DNA of 64,000 nucleotides, from contig NZ_LMMZ01000007.1 in NCBI RefSeq assembly GCF_001422885.1, forward strand, positions 1 to 64,000, in the 5' to 3' direction. The notes under the pieces are model-generated. The model worked only from the letters and a program-made list of their open reading frames with translations. It was not told where the DNA came from and searched no databases. Shown in pieces: positions 46,025 through 55,012 of the stretch; the stretch's first letter is position 1, and every line of letters begins with the position of its first letter. The translations under genes were made by a program, and so were the position numbers. The DNA is from Methylobacterium sp. Leaf104. GTDB taxonomy: Bacteria; Pseudomonadota; Alphaproteobacteria; Rhizobiales; Beijerinckiaceae.

Positions 46025-47899
46025 ATGGTCCACACCGGCTACAATCCGGCGCTCGTCGCCCTGTCCGTCACGATCGCGATCTTCGCCTCCTACACCGCCC
46101 TCGATCTTGGGGGACGCGGCCGGGTCTCGGCGGGCAGGCGCCGCTGGGCTTGGATCGCTGCCGCCGCCTGCGCCATGGGCGGAGGCATCTGGTCGATGCA
46201 CTTCGTTGGAATGCTGGCTTTCGAGATGGGCATGCCGGTCGCCTACGATCTCGGCGCCACGGCCCTGTCCCTTCTGCTCGCCGTCGTCTGCACCGGAGCG
46301 GCCTTTGGCTGGATCGGCCGGCAGGGAGCGACGCATCGCGACCTGTTCGTCGCAGGGCCGGTCATGGGCGTCGGGGTGGCCGCCATGCACTACACCGGCA
46401 TGGCGGCGATGCGCATGCCGGGCCACCTCACCTATGCTTGGCCGCTGGTTGCGCTCTCGGTCGTCATCGCGGTCACGGCGGCGACTGCGGCCCTCTGGCT
46501 GACCCTGCGTCAGAACAGCGTGTCGCAGACACTCATCGCTGCCGGCGTCATGGGCCTCGCTGTCGCGGGCATGCACTACACCGGCATGACTGCAGCGACC
46601 TTCACCGCCGAGGGCGCTGCCGGGCACGCGTCCGGCCTCAGCGCCGCGCAGCAGAACCTCGCCCTGGCCGTGGCCGGCGCAACCTTCCTGATCCTGTTCC
46701 TGGCAATGCTCGCGTCCTCCTTCGACCAGCAGCGGGTCCAGGGCGAACTGCAGGCCAGCGAGGCGCGCTTCCGTGCCGCCGTGCAGGCGGTGCGCGGCGT
46801 CCTCTGGACCAACGATGCTGAGGGCCGGATGCTCGGCGAGCAGCCCGGCTGGAGCGCCATCACCGGCCAGACCCAGATGGAATACGAGGGTTACGGCTGG
46901 GCCAACGCGGTTCATCCCGACGACCAGCAGGCCAGTATCGAGGCCTGGAACGAGACCGTCCGGGCGCGCCAGACCTTCGTGCACGAGCATCGGGTTCGCT
47001 CCGCCGACGGCGCCTGGCGGCACTATGCCATCCGTGCCGTGCCGGTCCTGAATGCCGATGGGTCGATCCGAGAATGGGTCGGCGTGCACACCGACATCAC
47101 CGAGCAGCGACAAGCGGAGGCGGAACTCCGCGAATCCAACGAGGAGATCCAGCGCTACGCCTACATCGTCAGTCACGATCTGCGCGCGCCCCTCGTCAAC
47201 GTGATGGGGTTCACGAGCGAGCTGGAGACGACACGGGACGACGTGCGCGCCGCCCTCCAGGGGCATCCGCAGGCGGAGCGGATCGACGCGGATCTCGGCG
47301 AGGCTCTCGGCTTCATCAAGGCTGCGGTGACGCGCATGGAGCGTCTGATCGCCGCCATCCTGAAGCTGTCGCGGGAGGGCCGGCGCAGCTTCACGCCGGA
47401 ACGTCTCGACATGACGGGCCTCCTGCGCCGCCTCGCGGATGCGCAGCAGCATCAGATCGATCGGGTAGACGCCCGCGTCACGATCGCACCGGACCTGCCC
47501 CGCCTCGTCGCCGACCGGCTGGCGATCGAGCAGATCTTCGGCAATCTCATCGACAACGCGGTGAAGTATCTCGACCCGGCGCGGCCGGGCCGCATCGAGA
47601 TCAAGGGACAGGCGCTGGGAGGCGGTCGCATCCGCTACACCGTCATGGACAATGGCCGCGGCATCGCGGAACGCGACCACGCGCGGGTCTTCGAGCTGTT
47701 CCGGCGCTCCGGCGCTCAGGACAAGCCCGGTGAGGGCATCGGACTCGCCCACGTGAAGGCGCTGGTGCGCTCGCTCGGGGGTCGGATCGAGGTCGCGTCG
47801 GAACTGGGGGTCGGTACAACCTTCAGCGTGACGCTGCCGCGCGAGACCGCTACAGGTCGGGGACAGGATGAGCCGCCGATGCGGCTCGCTGCGGAATAG
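46025..47899 (+). CDS. MHYT-domain sensor histidine kinase with PAS domain
   Basis: A 624-aa membrane kinase. The N-terminal half has seven hydrophobic helices with MHYT-type motifs: SMHFVGMLAF, AAMHYTGMAAMR and AGMHYTGMTAA. These are thought to bind copper and sense diatomic gases. A PAS domain follows (about 245-360, ending GVHTDITEQRQ). The HisKA box is YIVSHDLRAPLVNVMGF, with the phospho-acceptor His near residue 382. The HATPase has NLIDNAVKYLD, DNGRGI and GIGLAHVKALVRSLGG. It is followed 14 bp later by the receiver gene that is likely its partner. Confidence 0.93.
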   Translation: MVHTGYNPALVALSVTIAIFASYTALDLGGRGRVSAGRRRWAWIAAAACAMGGGIWSMHFVGMLAFEMGMPVAYDLGATALSLLLAVVCTGAAFGWIGRQGATHRDLFVAGPVMGVGVAAMHYTGMAAMRMPGHLTYAWPLVALSVVIAVTAATAALWLTLRQNSVSQTLIAAGVMGLAVAGMHYTGMTAATFTAEGAAGHASGLSAAQQNLALAVAGATFLILFLAMLASSFDQQRVQGELQASEARFRAAVQAVRGVLWTNDAEGRMLGEQPGWSAITGQTQMEYEGYGWANAVHPDDQQASIEAWNETVRARQTFVHEHRVRSADGAWRHYAIRAVPVLNADGSIREWVGVHTDITEQRQAEAELRESNEEIQRYAYIVSHDLRAPLVNVMGFTSELETTRDDVRAALQGHPQAERIDADLGEALGFIKAAVTRMERLIAAILKLSREGRRSFTPERLDMTGLLRRLADAQQHQIDRVDARVTIAPDLPRLVADRLAIEQIFGNLIDNAVKYLDPARPGRIEIKGQALGGGRIRYTVMDNGRGIAERDHARVFELFRRSGAQDKPGEGIGLAHVKALVRSLGGRIEVASELGVGTTFSVTLPRETATGRGQDEPPMRLAAE

Positions 47900-47913
47900 G
47901 TGCGGAGCGAAGC

Positions 47914-48348
47914 GTGAACGCCGTCGAAATCGTCATGATCGAAGACGACGAAGGCCATGCGCGCCTGATCGAGCGCAACATCCGCCGTGCCGGCGTGAAC
48001 AACACCATCCTGCCCTTCCGGGACGGGACGACGGCGCTCGAGTACCTGCTCGGCGCCGATGGAACGGGTGAGGCGAGCGCCAAGCGTCACCTGCTGATCC
48101 TCCTCGACCTGAACCTGCCGGACATGACCGGCATCGACATCCTCGAGAAGGTGAAGGCGAACACCCACACCAAGCGCTCGCCCGTCGTCGTCCTCACCAC
48201 CACGGATGACCAGCGCGAGATCCAGCGCTGCTACGATCTCGGGGCGAACGTCTACATCACCAAGCCGGTGAACTACGAGGGCTTCGCCAACGCCATCCGG
48301 CAGCTCGGGCTGTTCTTCTCGGTCATGCAGGTGCCGGAAAACCCATGA
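47914..48348 (+). CDS. Single-domain response regulator (Rcp1-like)
   Basis: A 144-aa receiver without an output domain. It starts with a GTG (47914) preceded by GGAG. The acidic pair is EDDEGHARL, the phospho-Asp is in LLDLNLPDMTG (about residue 67), the Thr is in VVVLTTTDD and the Lys in YITKPVNYEG. It belongs to the Rcp1 class, usually partnered with PAS- or phytochrome-type kinases of the kind encoded immediately upstream. It passes the signal to the neighbouring REC-HWE kinase or to a diffusible output. Confidence 0.9.
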   Translation: MNAVEIVMIEDDEGHARLIERNIRRAGVNNTILPFRDGTTALEYLLGADGTGEASAKRHLLILLDLNLPDMTGIDILEKVKANTHTKRSPVVVLTTTDDQREIQRCYDLGANVYITKPVNYEGFANAIRQLGLFFSVMQVPENP

Positions 48349-48361
48349 CGTCCGCACGCTC

Positions 48362-49411
48362 ATGACCGAGCCCGCCCCTGCAGGCCGCGGTCGCGTCCTC
48401 TACATCGACGACGACCCCGGCCTGGGGCGGCTCGTCCAGCGTGCCCTCGCGGCCCGGGGCTACGCCGTGGAGATCGCCGTCGACGGCGATGCCGGCCTCC
48501 TGCGTCTCGGACAGGGTGGCATCGACGTCGTCGCGCTGGATCATCACATGCCGGGCCAGACCGGCCTCGACATCCTGCCGACGATCCGCGCGCTGCCAGA
48601 CGCGCCGCCGGTGGTCTACGTCACCGGGTCGGAGGACAGCCGCGTCGCGGTGGCGGCCCTGAAGGCGGGCGCCGTCGACTACGTCTGGAAGGACCTCCAG
48701 GGCCAGTTCCGAGAGCTCCTCGGCGAAGCCATCGACACGGCGCTCCGGCAGGAAGCGCTGCGGCGGGACAAGGAGCGGGCCGAGCAGGCTGTGCGGGAGG
48801 CGCGGGACCGGGCGGAGATCATGCTGCGGGAGGTCAACCACCGCGTCGCCAACTCGCTGGCCCTGGTGGCGGCGCTGGCGCACATGCAGACCAACGCGGT
48901 CACGGACCCGGCCGCGAAGGCCGCGCTCCGGGAGATGCAGGCCCGGATCTCGGCGATCGCGGGCATCCATCGCCGGCTCTACACCTCCGACGACGTCGAG
49001 GCGGTGGACCTCGACGCCTACCTGGCGAGCCTCGTGGAGGAGCTCCAGGCGGCCATGAAGGCGGCCGGGCGCGACCATGCCATCCGCCTCGACGCGGCGC
49101 CGGTGCGGCTCGCCACCGACAAGGCGGTCTCGATCGGCGTCGTCGTCACCGAGCTTGTGACGAACGCCTACAAATACGCCTATCCACCGGAAGTTCCAGG
49201 AGAAATCCGGGTCTCCGTCGCGCGCGAGGGCGCCGATGGACTGACCCTGACGGTGGAGGATGACGGGATCGGCTGGACCGGCGAGGGCCAGCCGCGGGGC
49301 ACCGGCCTCGGCTCGCGCATCATCCGGGCGATGGCGGCGAACCTGCGCTCGGGCCTGGTCTATGGCGGCGGCCCGATCGGAACCCGGGCCACCCTCTCGT
49401 TCCAGGGCTGA
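48362..49411 (+). CDS. Hybrid receiver-HWE/HisKA_2 histidine kinase
   Basis: A 349-aa soluble protein with an N-terminal receiver (about 10-125, DDDPGLG, the phospho-Asp in ALDHHMPGQTG, K in YVWKDLQG), then a HisKA_2 dimerisation segment and HATPase. The His box is LREVNHRVANSLALVAAL (about residue 159), and the ATPase has VVTELVTNAYKYAYP and TGLGSRII. Order receiver first and kinase second suggests control of the kinase by phosphorylation from the preceding pair. It is the third gene of a tight block with spacings of 14 and 13 bp. HWE/HisKA_2 kinases are typical of alphaproteobacterial stress signalling. Confidence 0.92.
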   Translation: MTEPAPAGRGRVLYIDDDPGLGRLVQRALAARGYAVEIAVDGDAGLLRLGQGGIDVVALDHHMPGQTGLDILPTIRALPDAPPVVYVTGSEDSRVAVAALKAGAVDYVWKDLQGQFRELLGEAIDTALRQEALRRDKERAEQAVREARDRAEIMLREVNHRVANSLALVAALAHMQTNAVTDPAAKAALREMQARISAIAGIHRRLYTSDDVEAVDLDAYLASLVEELQAAMKAAGRDHAIRLDAAPVRLATDKAVSIGVVVTELVTNAYKYAYPPEVPGEIRVSVAREGADGLTLTVEDDGIGWTGEGQPRGTGLGSRIIRAMAANLRSGLVYGGGPIGTRATLSFQG

Positions 49412-49418
49412 GGATTCC

Positions 49419-50843
49419 TCAGACCAGGGCGCCGGCATTCATGATCCCGTCGGGGTCGAGGGCGTGCTTGACGGCCGCGATCAGGCGCAAGCGGGCGGGA
49501 TCGGAGTAGCGTTCCAGGAGGTCGCGCTTGAAGCGGCCGATGCCGTATTCCGCGCTGTATCCACCGCCGTATTCCAGCGCGATCGTGTAGAGGTCGTGGG
49601 CGAAACCCGCCTCGATCTCGCGCGTGAACGCGACCCGGTCACGGCCCGCCGGCACGACAAGGTTGTAGTGCAGGTTGCCGTCGCCGACATGGCCGTAGAC
49701 CGAGAGGCGGACGTCCGGCAGGCGCTCGGCGAGCAGGGCGGCGCCGCGATCGAGGAAATCGGTCAGGCGGGAGATCGGCACGGCGATATCGTGCTTGACC
49801 GATCCGCCGGCATGCTTCTCCCCCTCGGGAATCGTTTCGCGAACCGCCCAGAAGGCGCGGCGCTGGGTCTCGGACTGGGCCAGCACCGCGTCGACGACCC
49901 AGCCTCGTTCCATCAGGGCCTCGAGGCAGCCCGTCAGCACGTCGTCGAGGGGGATGCGGTCCGAGGAGGCGGTGAGCTCGAGGAGCACCGCCCCGCCGGG
50001 TCCGGCCTTCAGTCCGGTCTCGGCGCCGCGCATCTCGGTGACGAGGCCGAGGGAGGAGGCGGAGATCAGCTCGAAGGTCGAGGCGAGGTCGGAGGTCTCC
50101 CGGCGCACCAGGGCGGCCATCTCGGGGATCGGCGCCCCGGCGGCGAGTTCGAGCCAGGCGGTCGCCCGCTGGCCCTGGGCCGGCCAGAGCTTGAGGACCA
50201 CGCCGGTGATGATGCCGAGGGTCCCCTCGGCCCCGATGAAGAGCTGCTTCAGGTCGTAACCGATGTTGTTCTTGCGCAGGGTCCGCATGTCGGAGAACAG
50301 CGATCCGTCCGGCAGCACCACCTCCAGGCCGAGGACGAGGTCGCGGGCCATGCCGTAGCGCAGGACCTGGAGGCCGCCCGCATTGGTGCCGAGGTTGCCG
50401 CCGAGGCGGCAGCTGCCTTCGGAGCCGAGGCTCAGCGGCAGGAACAGCCCCTCCGCCTCGGCCGCCTTCTGGGCATCGGCCAGGATGGTCCCGGCATCGC
50501 AGGAGAGGGTGAAGTTCAGGGGGTCGACCCCGCGGATGCGGGTCATCCGCTCCAGGTTGACCACGAGCTGGCGGCGGCCGGGCTCCGGCGTCGCCCCGCC
50601 GACATAGCCCGTGTTGCCGCCCTGGGGCACGAGGCCGAAGCCGTGGGTCCGGGCGAGCCCGACGATGCCCTGGACCGCCTCGACGCTGCGCGGGCGCAGC
50701 ACCGCGGGCGTCTCGCCCTGCATCAGGTCGCGCTGGTCCCGGGTGTAGCGCGCCGTCAGGCCCGGGTCCGTGAGGACACCGCCGGCGCCGAGGAGGGCCT
50801 TGAACGGGGTCAGGTCGTCGCGATCCGACAGGGATTCCGGCAT
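49419..50843 (-). CDS. FAD-linked D-2-hydroxyacid dehydrogenase (D-2-hydroxyglutarate/D-lactate type)
   Basis: A 474-aa flavoprotein of the PCMH-type FAD family with a D-lactate/D-2-hydroxyglutarate dehydrogenase C-terminal domain. FAD-domain motifs are VLRPRSVEAVQGIV, LVPQGGNTGYVGGATP and LGGNLGTNAGG. C-terminal features are VYGHVGDGNLHYNL (metal-site His) and GGYSAEYGIGRFKRDL. It probably oxidises D-2-hydroxyacids such as 2-hydroxyglutarate and passes electrons to a flavoprotein or quinone. The ATG at 50843 is standard. It is convergent with the REC-HWE kinase gene. The gene order gives no clear pathway partner. Confidence 0.88.
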   Translation of the reverse strand: MPESLSDRDDLTPFKALLGAGGVLTDPGLTARYTRDQRDLMQGETPAVLRPRSVEAVQGIVGLARTHGFGLVPQGGNTGYVGGATPEPGRRQLVVNLERMTRIRGVDPLNFTLSCDAGTILADAQKAAEAEGLFLPLSLGSEGSCRLGGNLGTNAGGLQVLRYGMARDLVLGLEVVLPDGSLFSDMRTLRKNNIGYDLKQLFIGAEGTLGIITGVVLKLWPAQGQRATAWLELAAGAPIPEMAALVRRETSDLASTFELISASSLGLVTEMRGAETGLKAGPGGAVLLELTASSDRIPLDDVLTGCLEALMERGWVVDAVLAQSETQRRAFWAVRETIPEGEKHAGGSVKHDIAVPISRLTDFLDRGAALLAERLPDVRLSVYGHVGDGNLHYNLVVPAGRDRVAFTREIEAGFAHDLYTIALEYGGGYSAEYGIGRFKRDLLERYSDPARLRLIAAVKHALDPDGIMNAGALV

Positions 50844-50988
50844 GGGGGGTCTTCCGGCAGGGCGCGTCGTGGCTGGCCGCGCGCAGGTTCGGCCTTCGCG
50901 GTCGAACCATGTCGCGCGGCGGCGCCGAAGGAAAGCGCTCGCCTTTCAACCGGAGGAGACCTGTCAGCCCCCGGACCGGCCCAGCAAC

Positions 50989-51999
50989 TCAGCCGTTGCG
51001 GAAGGTATAGCTGTAGCCGTTGAGCGCCGGGGCGCCACCCAGATGGGCGTAGAGCACCTTCGAACCCTTGGGGAAGAAGCCCTTCCGCACGAGGTCGATC
51101 ATGCCCTGCATCGACTTCCCCTCGTAGACGGGGTCGGTGATCATGCCCTCCAGCCGGGCCGAGAGTCGGATGGCCTCGACGGTCTCCTTCGAGGGCACGC
51201 CGTAGACCGGGTAGGCGTAGTCCTCGTTGAGCACGATGTCGTCGGCGGCGATGGCTGGGGCGCCGATGAGCTCGGCGGTGTTGCGGGCGATCTCCAGCAC
51301 CTGCGCCTTGGTCTGGGCCGGGGTGCAGGAGGCGTCGATGCCGATGACGTTGCGGGCGCGCCCATCGGCGGCGAAGCCCACCACCATGCCGGCATGGGTC
51401 GAGCCCGTGACGGTGCAGACCACGATGTAGTCGAAGTGGAGGCCCATCGCGGCCTCCTGGGCGCGGACCTCCTCGGCGAAGCCGACGAAGCCGAGGCCGC
51501 CGAACTTGTGCACCGAGGCACCGGCGGGGATCGCGTAGGGCTTGCCGCCCTTGGCCTTCACGTCCTCAAGGGCCTTGGTCCAGCTCTCGCGGATGCCGAT
51601 GTCGAAGCCGTCATCCACGAGCTGCGTCTCCGCGCCCATGATGCGCGACAGCATGATGTTGCCGACGCGGTCGTAGACGGCGTCCTCGTGCGGCACCCAG
51701 GCTTCCTGGATCAGCCGGCACTTCATGCCGATCTTGGCGGCCACCGCCGCCACCATGCGGGTGTGGTTGGACTGGACGCCGCCGATGGTCACCAGGGTGT
51801 CGGCCCCGCTCGCGATGGCGTCGGGCACGATGTATTCGAGCTTGCGCAGCTTGTTGCCGCCATAGGCCAGGCCGGAATTGCAGTCCTCGCGCTTGGCGTA
51901 GATCAGCACGTCGCCGCCCAGATGGGCGGTGAGGCGGGGCAGGTGCTCGATCGGGGTCGGGCCGAAGGTGAGGGGGTAGCGCTCGAATTTCGACAGCAT
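50989..51999 (-). CDS. acdS: 1-aminocyclopropane-1-carboxylate (ACC) deaminase
   Basis: The 336-aa PLP enzyme cleaves the plant ethylene precursor ACC to 2-oxobutanoate and ammonia, lowering ethylene in plant hosts. The PLP Lys is Lys50 in [10 protein letters not shown]. The residues that mark true ACC deaminase over D-cysteine desulfhydrase are present: a Tyr-Glu pair in [10 protein letters not shown] (residues 292-293) and Leu in [11 protein letters not shown]. Length matches AcdS (338 aa). The ATG at 51999 is standard. It is divergent from an Lrp-type regulator, the arrangement known for acdS-acdR. Confidence 0.94.
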   Translation of the reverse strand: MLSKFERYPLTFGPTPIEHLPRLTAHLGGDVLIYAKREDCNSGLAYGGNKLRKLEYIVPDAIASGADTLVTIGGVQSNHTRMVAAVAAKIGMKCRLIQEAWVPHEDAVYDRVGNIMLSRIMGAETQLVDDGFDIGIRESWTKALEDVKAKGGKPYAIPAGASVHKFGGLGFVGFAEEVRAQEAAMGLHFDYIVVCTVTGSTHAGMVVGFAADGRARNVIGIDASCTPAQTKAQVLEIARNTAELIGAPAIAADDIVLNEDYAYPVYGVPSKETVEAIRLSARLEGMITDPVYEGKSMQGMIDLVRKGFFPKGSKVLYAHLGGAPALNGYSYTFRNG

Positions 52000-52043
52000 G
52001 GGCGGAATCCTTCGTGGTCAGCCCGGCAAAGTTAGCAAACGCT

Positions 52044-52146
52044 TCGCGAAAGGTGCTCTCGAAATCAGGGCTCGGATTTTGCAGAGTGGAGCCGGCAGGC
52101 CGCATCGGTGCACATCGGTTGCGACTTTGTCCCCTCTCGCGAAAGG
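52044..52146. promoter_or_regulatory. Direct-repeat boxes between acdS and acdR
   Basis: The 10-mer TCGCGAAAGG occurs twice in the same orientation, at 52044-52053 and 52137-52146. Each is followed by a similar tail (tgctctc and atctttc), 93 bp apart. They lie at the ends of the divergent intergenic region and are candidates for AcdR binding. Confidence 0.45.
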
Positions 52147-52153
52147 ATCTTTC

Positions 52154-52618
52154 ATGGACGCTGGGCTGGACCGCATGGACCTGAAGATCCTGCGCCTGCT
52201 CCAGGCCGACGGGCGCATGGGCAATGCCGAGATCGCCAAGCGGGTGAACACCAGCGCGGCCACCTGCCACCGGCGCATCCAGCGCCTGTTCGACGAGGGC
52301 TACGTCCGGGGCGTGCGGGCGCAGATCGCGCCGGAGAAGGTCGGGCGCGGCTCCCTGGTCATGGTCGGCGTGGTGCTGGACCGCTCGACGCCGGAGAGCT
52401 TCGCCGCCTTCGAGGCCGCGGCCCGGGCCATGCCGATGGTGCTCGACTGCCACCTCGTGGCCGGCGATTTCGACTACTTCCTCAAGATCCGCGTCTCCGA
52501 CATGGCGGATTTCAACCGCCTCCACAGCGCGACGCTGATCGCCCTGCCGGGGGTCCGCCAGACCCGGACCTTCTTCGTGATGAAGGAGGTGGTCGACAAC
52601 GCGCCGCTCGACCTCTGA
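52154..52618 (+). CDS. acdR: Lrp/AsnC-family regulator of acdS
   Basis: A 154-aa protein with an N-terminal helix-turn-helix (about 5-60, LDRMDLKILRLLQADGRMGNAEIAKRVNTSAATCHRRIQRL) and a C-terminal RAM ligand-binding domain (about 70-145). In Pseudomonas and rhizobia, AcdR senses leucine and ACC-related signals and activates acdS. The position, divergent from acdS with 154 bp between starts, supports the assignment. GAAAGGATC precedes the ATG at 52154. Other Lrp-type regulators look similar, so the name rests on gene order. Confidence 0.85.
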   Translation: MDAGLDRMDLKILRLLQADGRMGNAEIAKRVNTSAATCHRRIQRLFDEGYVRGVRAQIAPEKVGRGSLVMVGVVLDRSTPESFAAFEAAARAMPMVLDCHLVAGDFDYFLKIRVSDMADFNRLHSATLIALPGVRQTRTFFVMKEVVDNAPLDL

Positions 52619-53103
52619 GCGGGGCGTCGACGGGGTGGCATTCGACGGAGGGTCGCGCCGGAACCCCACGCGGTCGGACGCCGCGACTTCATCGGCAATC
52701 AGACCGGCGGCAGTTCGTCGGAAGGAAATCGAGACGGGAGTGGCTCTGCCAGCATCCCGAACCGGAAGCTCGCCGACGAGCGACCCGAGACGCAACGGCG
52801 CTCCCTCTCCTGGAAGGAGAGGGCTGGGGTGAGGTGGGTGACCTTTCCGGACAAACCACACACCTCACCCTGTCTCTCTCCTTCCAGGAGAGGGGACCCG
52901 CGCGACCAGCGCGATGCCGGCATCCGGGCTTTTTCGGCTGTCATCTACGACGTTCAATGAGAAAGTTGGGCTGCGCCAGACGCGACGGCGCTCCCTCTCC
53001 TGGAAGGTAGCGAGGACTCGTGCGGCCCATGGGATATACGAAGGCGGCGGGCACGGAGGCGCGGGACGTCCGCCCGATCAGTCCAGGAAGAAGGGTCACG
53101 CCC
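52619..53103. other. Intergenic region made largely of repeats
   Basis: About 485 bp without a gene. From 52746 on it carries the repeat units described under the left array; before that the DNA is unremarkable. The last 60 bp hold the ribosome site of dsdA. Confidence 0.6.
52790..53010. repeat. Left array of a 123-bp intergenic repeat (two units, one with a 71-bp hairpin insert)
   Basis: Units begin with acgc(a/g)acggcgctccctct at 52790 and 52980. The first is 190 bp to the next because it holds a 71-bp insert (52822-52892). The insert and its left flank form a palindrome: cctctcctggaaggagag pairs exactly with ctctccttccaggagagg 71 bp later, and gtgaggtgggtg pairs with the cacacacctcac tract. 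The second unit is cut short after ctcctggaagg. The same repeat occurs at 54618-54980. Confidence 0.8.
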
Positions 53104-54366
53104 ATGTCCGATCTGCCGCAGGGGATTCCGGAGGCCGTGCGCGCGGGACGTCCGACGGTCTGGCGCAACCCGGGGAGCCGCCCGGCCGGCGAGGTCCTGC
53201 CCGGCCTCGCCTACGGCCTCGCCGAGGTGCGCGCGGCGGAGGCGCGCTGGCGCCGGTTCGATCCGCTGCTGGCGGCCCTGTTCCCCGAACTGGAGACCGG
53301 ACGGATCGATTCGCCGCTGCTGCCGCTGGCCCCGGAGGTCGCGGCCCATGTCCGCGGCGGCGACGGTCCGGCGGTCTGGGTCAAGGCCGACCATGACCTG
53401 CCGGTGACGGGCTGCATCAAAGCGCGCGGCGGCGTCTACGAGGTGCTGGTCACCGCCGAGCGCCTGGCGCTCGCGCAGGGCTGGCTGCGGGACGGCGACT
53501 CCTACGCGCGCCTGACCGAGCCGGAGATCCGGACCGCCTTAGGGGCCTACACGGTCGCGGTGGGCAGCACCGGCAATCTCGGCTTCAGCGTTGGGGTGAT
53601 GGCGCGCGCCCTCGGCTTCCAGGTCGAGGTCCACATGTCCCACGATGCCAAGGCCTGGAAGAAGCAGCGCTTGCGCGACATCGGCGCCCGGGTGGTCGAG
53701 CATGCCGGCGATTACGGCAGCGCGGTCGCGGCGGCGCGGGACGCCTTCGCGGGCCGGGCGGACGCGCATTTCGTCGACGACGAGAGCTCGGTCGACCTGT
53801 TCCTCGGCTATGCCGCCGCGGCCTTCGACCTGCAGCGCCAGCTGGCGGCGGCCGGGATCGGGGTCGATGCCGCGCATCCCCTGGTGGTCTACCTGCCCTG
53901 CGGCGTCGGCGGCGCGCCGGGGGGCGTCACCCTGGGGCTGAAACTCCTGTTCGGCGACGCCGTTCACTGCGTCTTCGTCGAGCCCGTCGCCGCGCCCTGC
54001 ATGCTGGTGCAGCTCGCCGCCGGGCTCGACCGGCCGCTCAGCGTCTATGACATCGGCCTCGACAACCGCACCGCCGCCGACGGCCTCGCGGTGTCGAGCG
54101 CCTCGCTCCTCGTCGCCGGCACGGTCGGCCCGCTCATCGCGGCTGTCGTCACGGTGGCGGACGACGCGCTCTTCGCCGGGGTGCGCGATCTCTGGCAGCG
54201 GGCGGCCCTGCGCCTCGAACCCTCGGCCGCCGCCGCCTTCGCGGCCGTCCGCCCGACCCTGGCGGCCCGGCCGGACCTGCGCGGCGCCACCCAGGTGGTG
54301 TGGACCACCGGCGGGGCGCTCCTGCCCGAGGCGGAGTTCCGGAAGGCGCTCGCGGCCGCGGCGTGA
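53104..54366 (+). CDS. dsdA: D-serine dehydratase (D-serine ammonia-lyase)
   Basis: The 420-aa PLP enzyme converts D-serine to pyruvate and ammonia. It is a fold-type II protein. PLP Lys106 sits in VTGCIKARGGVYEV, the substrate-site motif is VGSTGNLGFSVGVMA, and the phosphate loop is LPCGVGGAPGG. The family motif SHDAKAWKKQRLRDIGARVVEH is present. Length (420 aa) is slightly shorter than E. coli DsdA (442 aa). GAAGGG upstream supports the ATG at 53104. The gene lies alone between two repeat arrays, a setting that suggests insertion or duplication of the segment; no DsdC regulator or transporter is nearby. Confidence 0.88.
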   Translation: MSDLPQGIPEAVRAGRPTVWRNPGSRPAGEVLPGLAYGLAEVRAAEARWRRFDPLLAALFPELETGRIDSPLLPLAPEVAAHVRGGDGPAVWVKADHDLPVTGCIKARGGVYEVLVTAERLALAQGWLRDGDSYARLTEPEIRTALGAYTVAVGSTGNLGFSVGVMARALGFQVEVHMSHDAKAWKKQRLRDIGARVVEHAGDYGSAVAAARDAFAGRADAHFVDDESSVDLFLGYAAAAFDLQRQLAAAGIGVDAAHPLVVYLPCGVGGAPGGVTLGLKLLFGDAVHCVFVEPVAAPCMLVQLAAGLDRPLSVYDIGLDNRTAADGLAVSSASLLVAGTVGPLIAAVVTVADDALFAGVRDLWQRAALRLEPSAAAAFAAVRPTLAARPDLRGATQVVWTTGGALLPEAEFRKALAAAA

Positions 54367-55012
54367 CGGGTTTGGGGCGGGGGCTCCGCCGTCCTCGGCG
54401 CGCGGCACCGCATCATCCCGGGGTCGCGCAGCGGAGCCCGGGATCCGGACACGCGGGTGGTGCCGAGCCTGACGCCGTCAGCGGCTCCGGTTGGCGCGCC
54501 GGAACGGCGGTGCGAATCCACCGGAGACCGGACCGGCTGCACCGGATCGCGAGGCGATGGGAGCGGGGCGGCCCTGCCCGCATCCCGAACCGGACGGTCG
54601 CCGACGCACGACCCGAGACGCGACGGTGCTCTCTTTCCTGGAAGGAGAGAGGACCCGCGCGACCAGCGCGATACCGGCATCCGGGCTTCCTCGGCTGTCA
54701 TCGGCAGCGATGTCCGATGAGCGAGTCGGGTCGCGCCGAGACGCAACGGCGCTCCCTCTCCTGAAAGGAGAGGGTTGGGGTGAGGTGTGTGACCTTTCCG
54801 GACAAAGCACACACCTCACCCTGTTCCTCTCCTTTCAGCAGAGGGACCCGAGCCCCCAGCGCGATACCGGATTCAGGTGCCTCTTCGGCTGTCAGCGGCG
54901 GCGATGTTCGATGAGCGAGTGAGCCTGCGCCGAAACGCAACGGCGCTCCCGGTCCCGGCGGGGCAGGGAACCCGCGCCTGCCGGCGAGGCGCGCCCAGAG
55001 CTTCGCGTTCGC
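54367..55012. other. Intergenic region made largely of repeats
   Basis: About 645 bp without a gene, covered from about 54573 to 54990 by repeat units. The first 200 bp hold nothing recognised. Confidence 0.6.
54618..54990. repeat. Right array of the 123-bp repeat (three units, one with the hairpin insert)
   Basis: Unit starts are at 54618, 54741 and 54935. The first is 123 bp to the next and lacks the insert; the second is 194 bp to the next and carries it, with the left flank cctctcctgaaaggagag and the right copy ctctcctttcagcagagg. Unit bodies share ggacccg...ccagcgcgat(a/g)ccgg...catccgggct and cggctgtcatcggcagcgatg. The third unit decays after ggcgctccc. Confidence 0.8.

Noticed and set aside
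46025..47752. Long antisense frames over the MHYT kinase
   Set aside because: They encode no recognisable domain, while the plus strand has full MHYT, PAS, HisKA and HATPase motifs.
52746..54990. Repeat arrays as a CRISPR array
   Set aside because: Only five unit starts in two groups, with period 123 or about 192 bp, no short spacers of even length and no cas genes.
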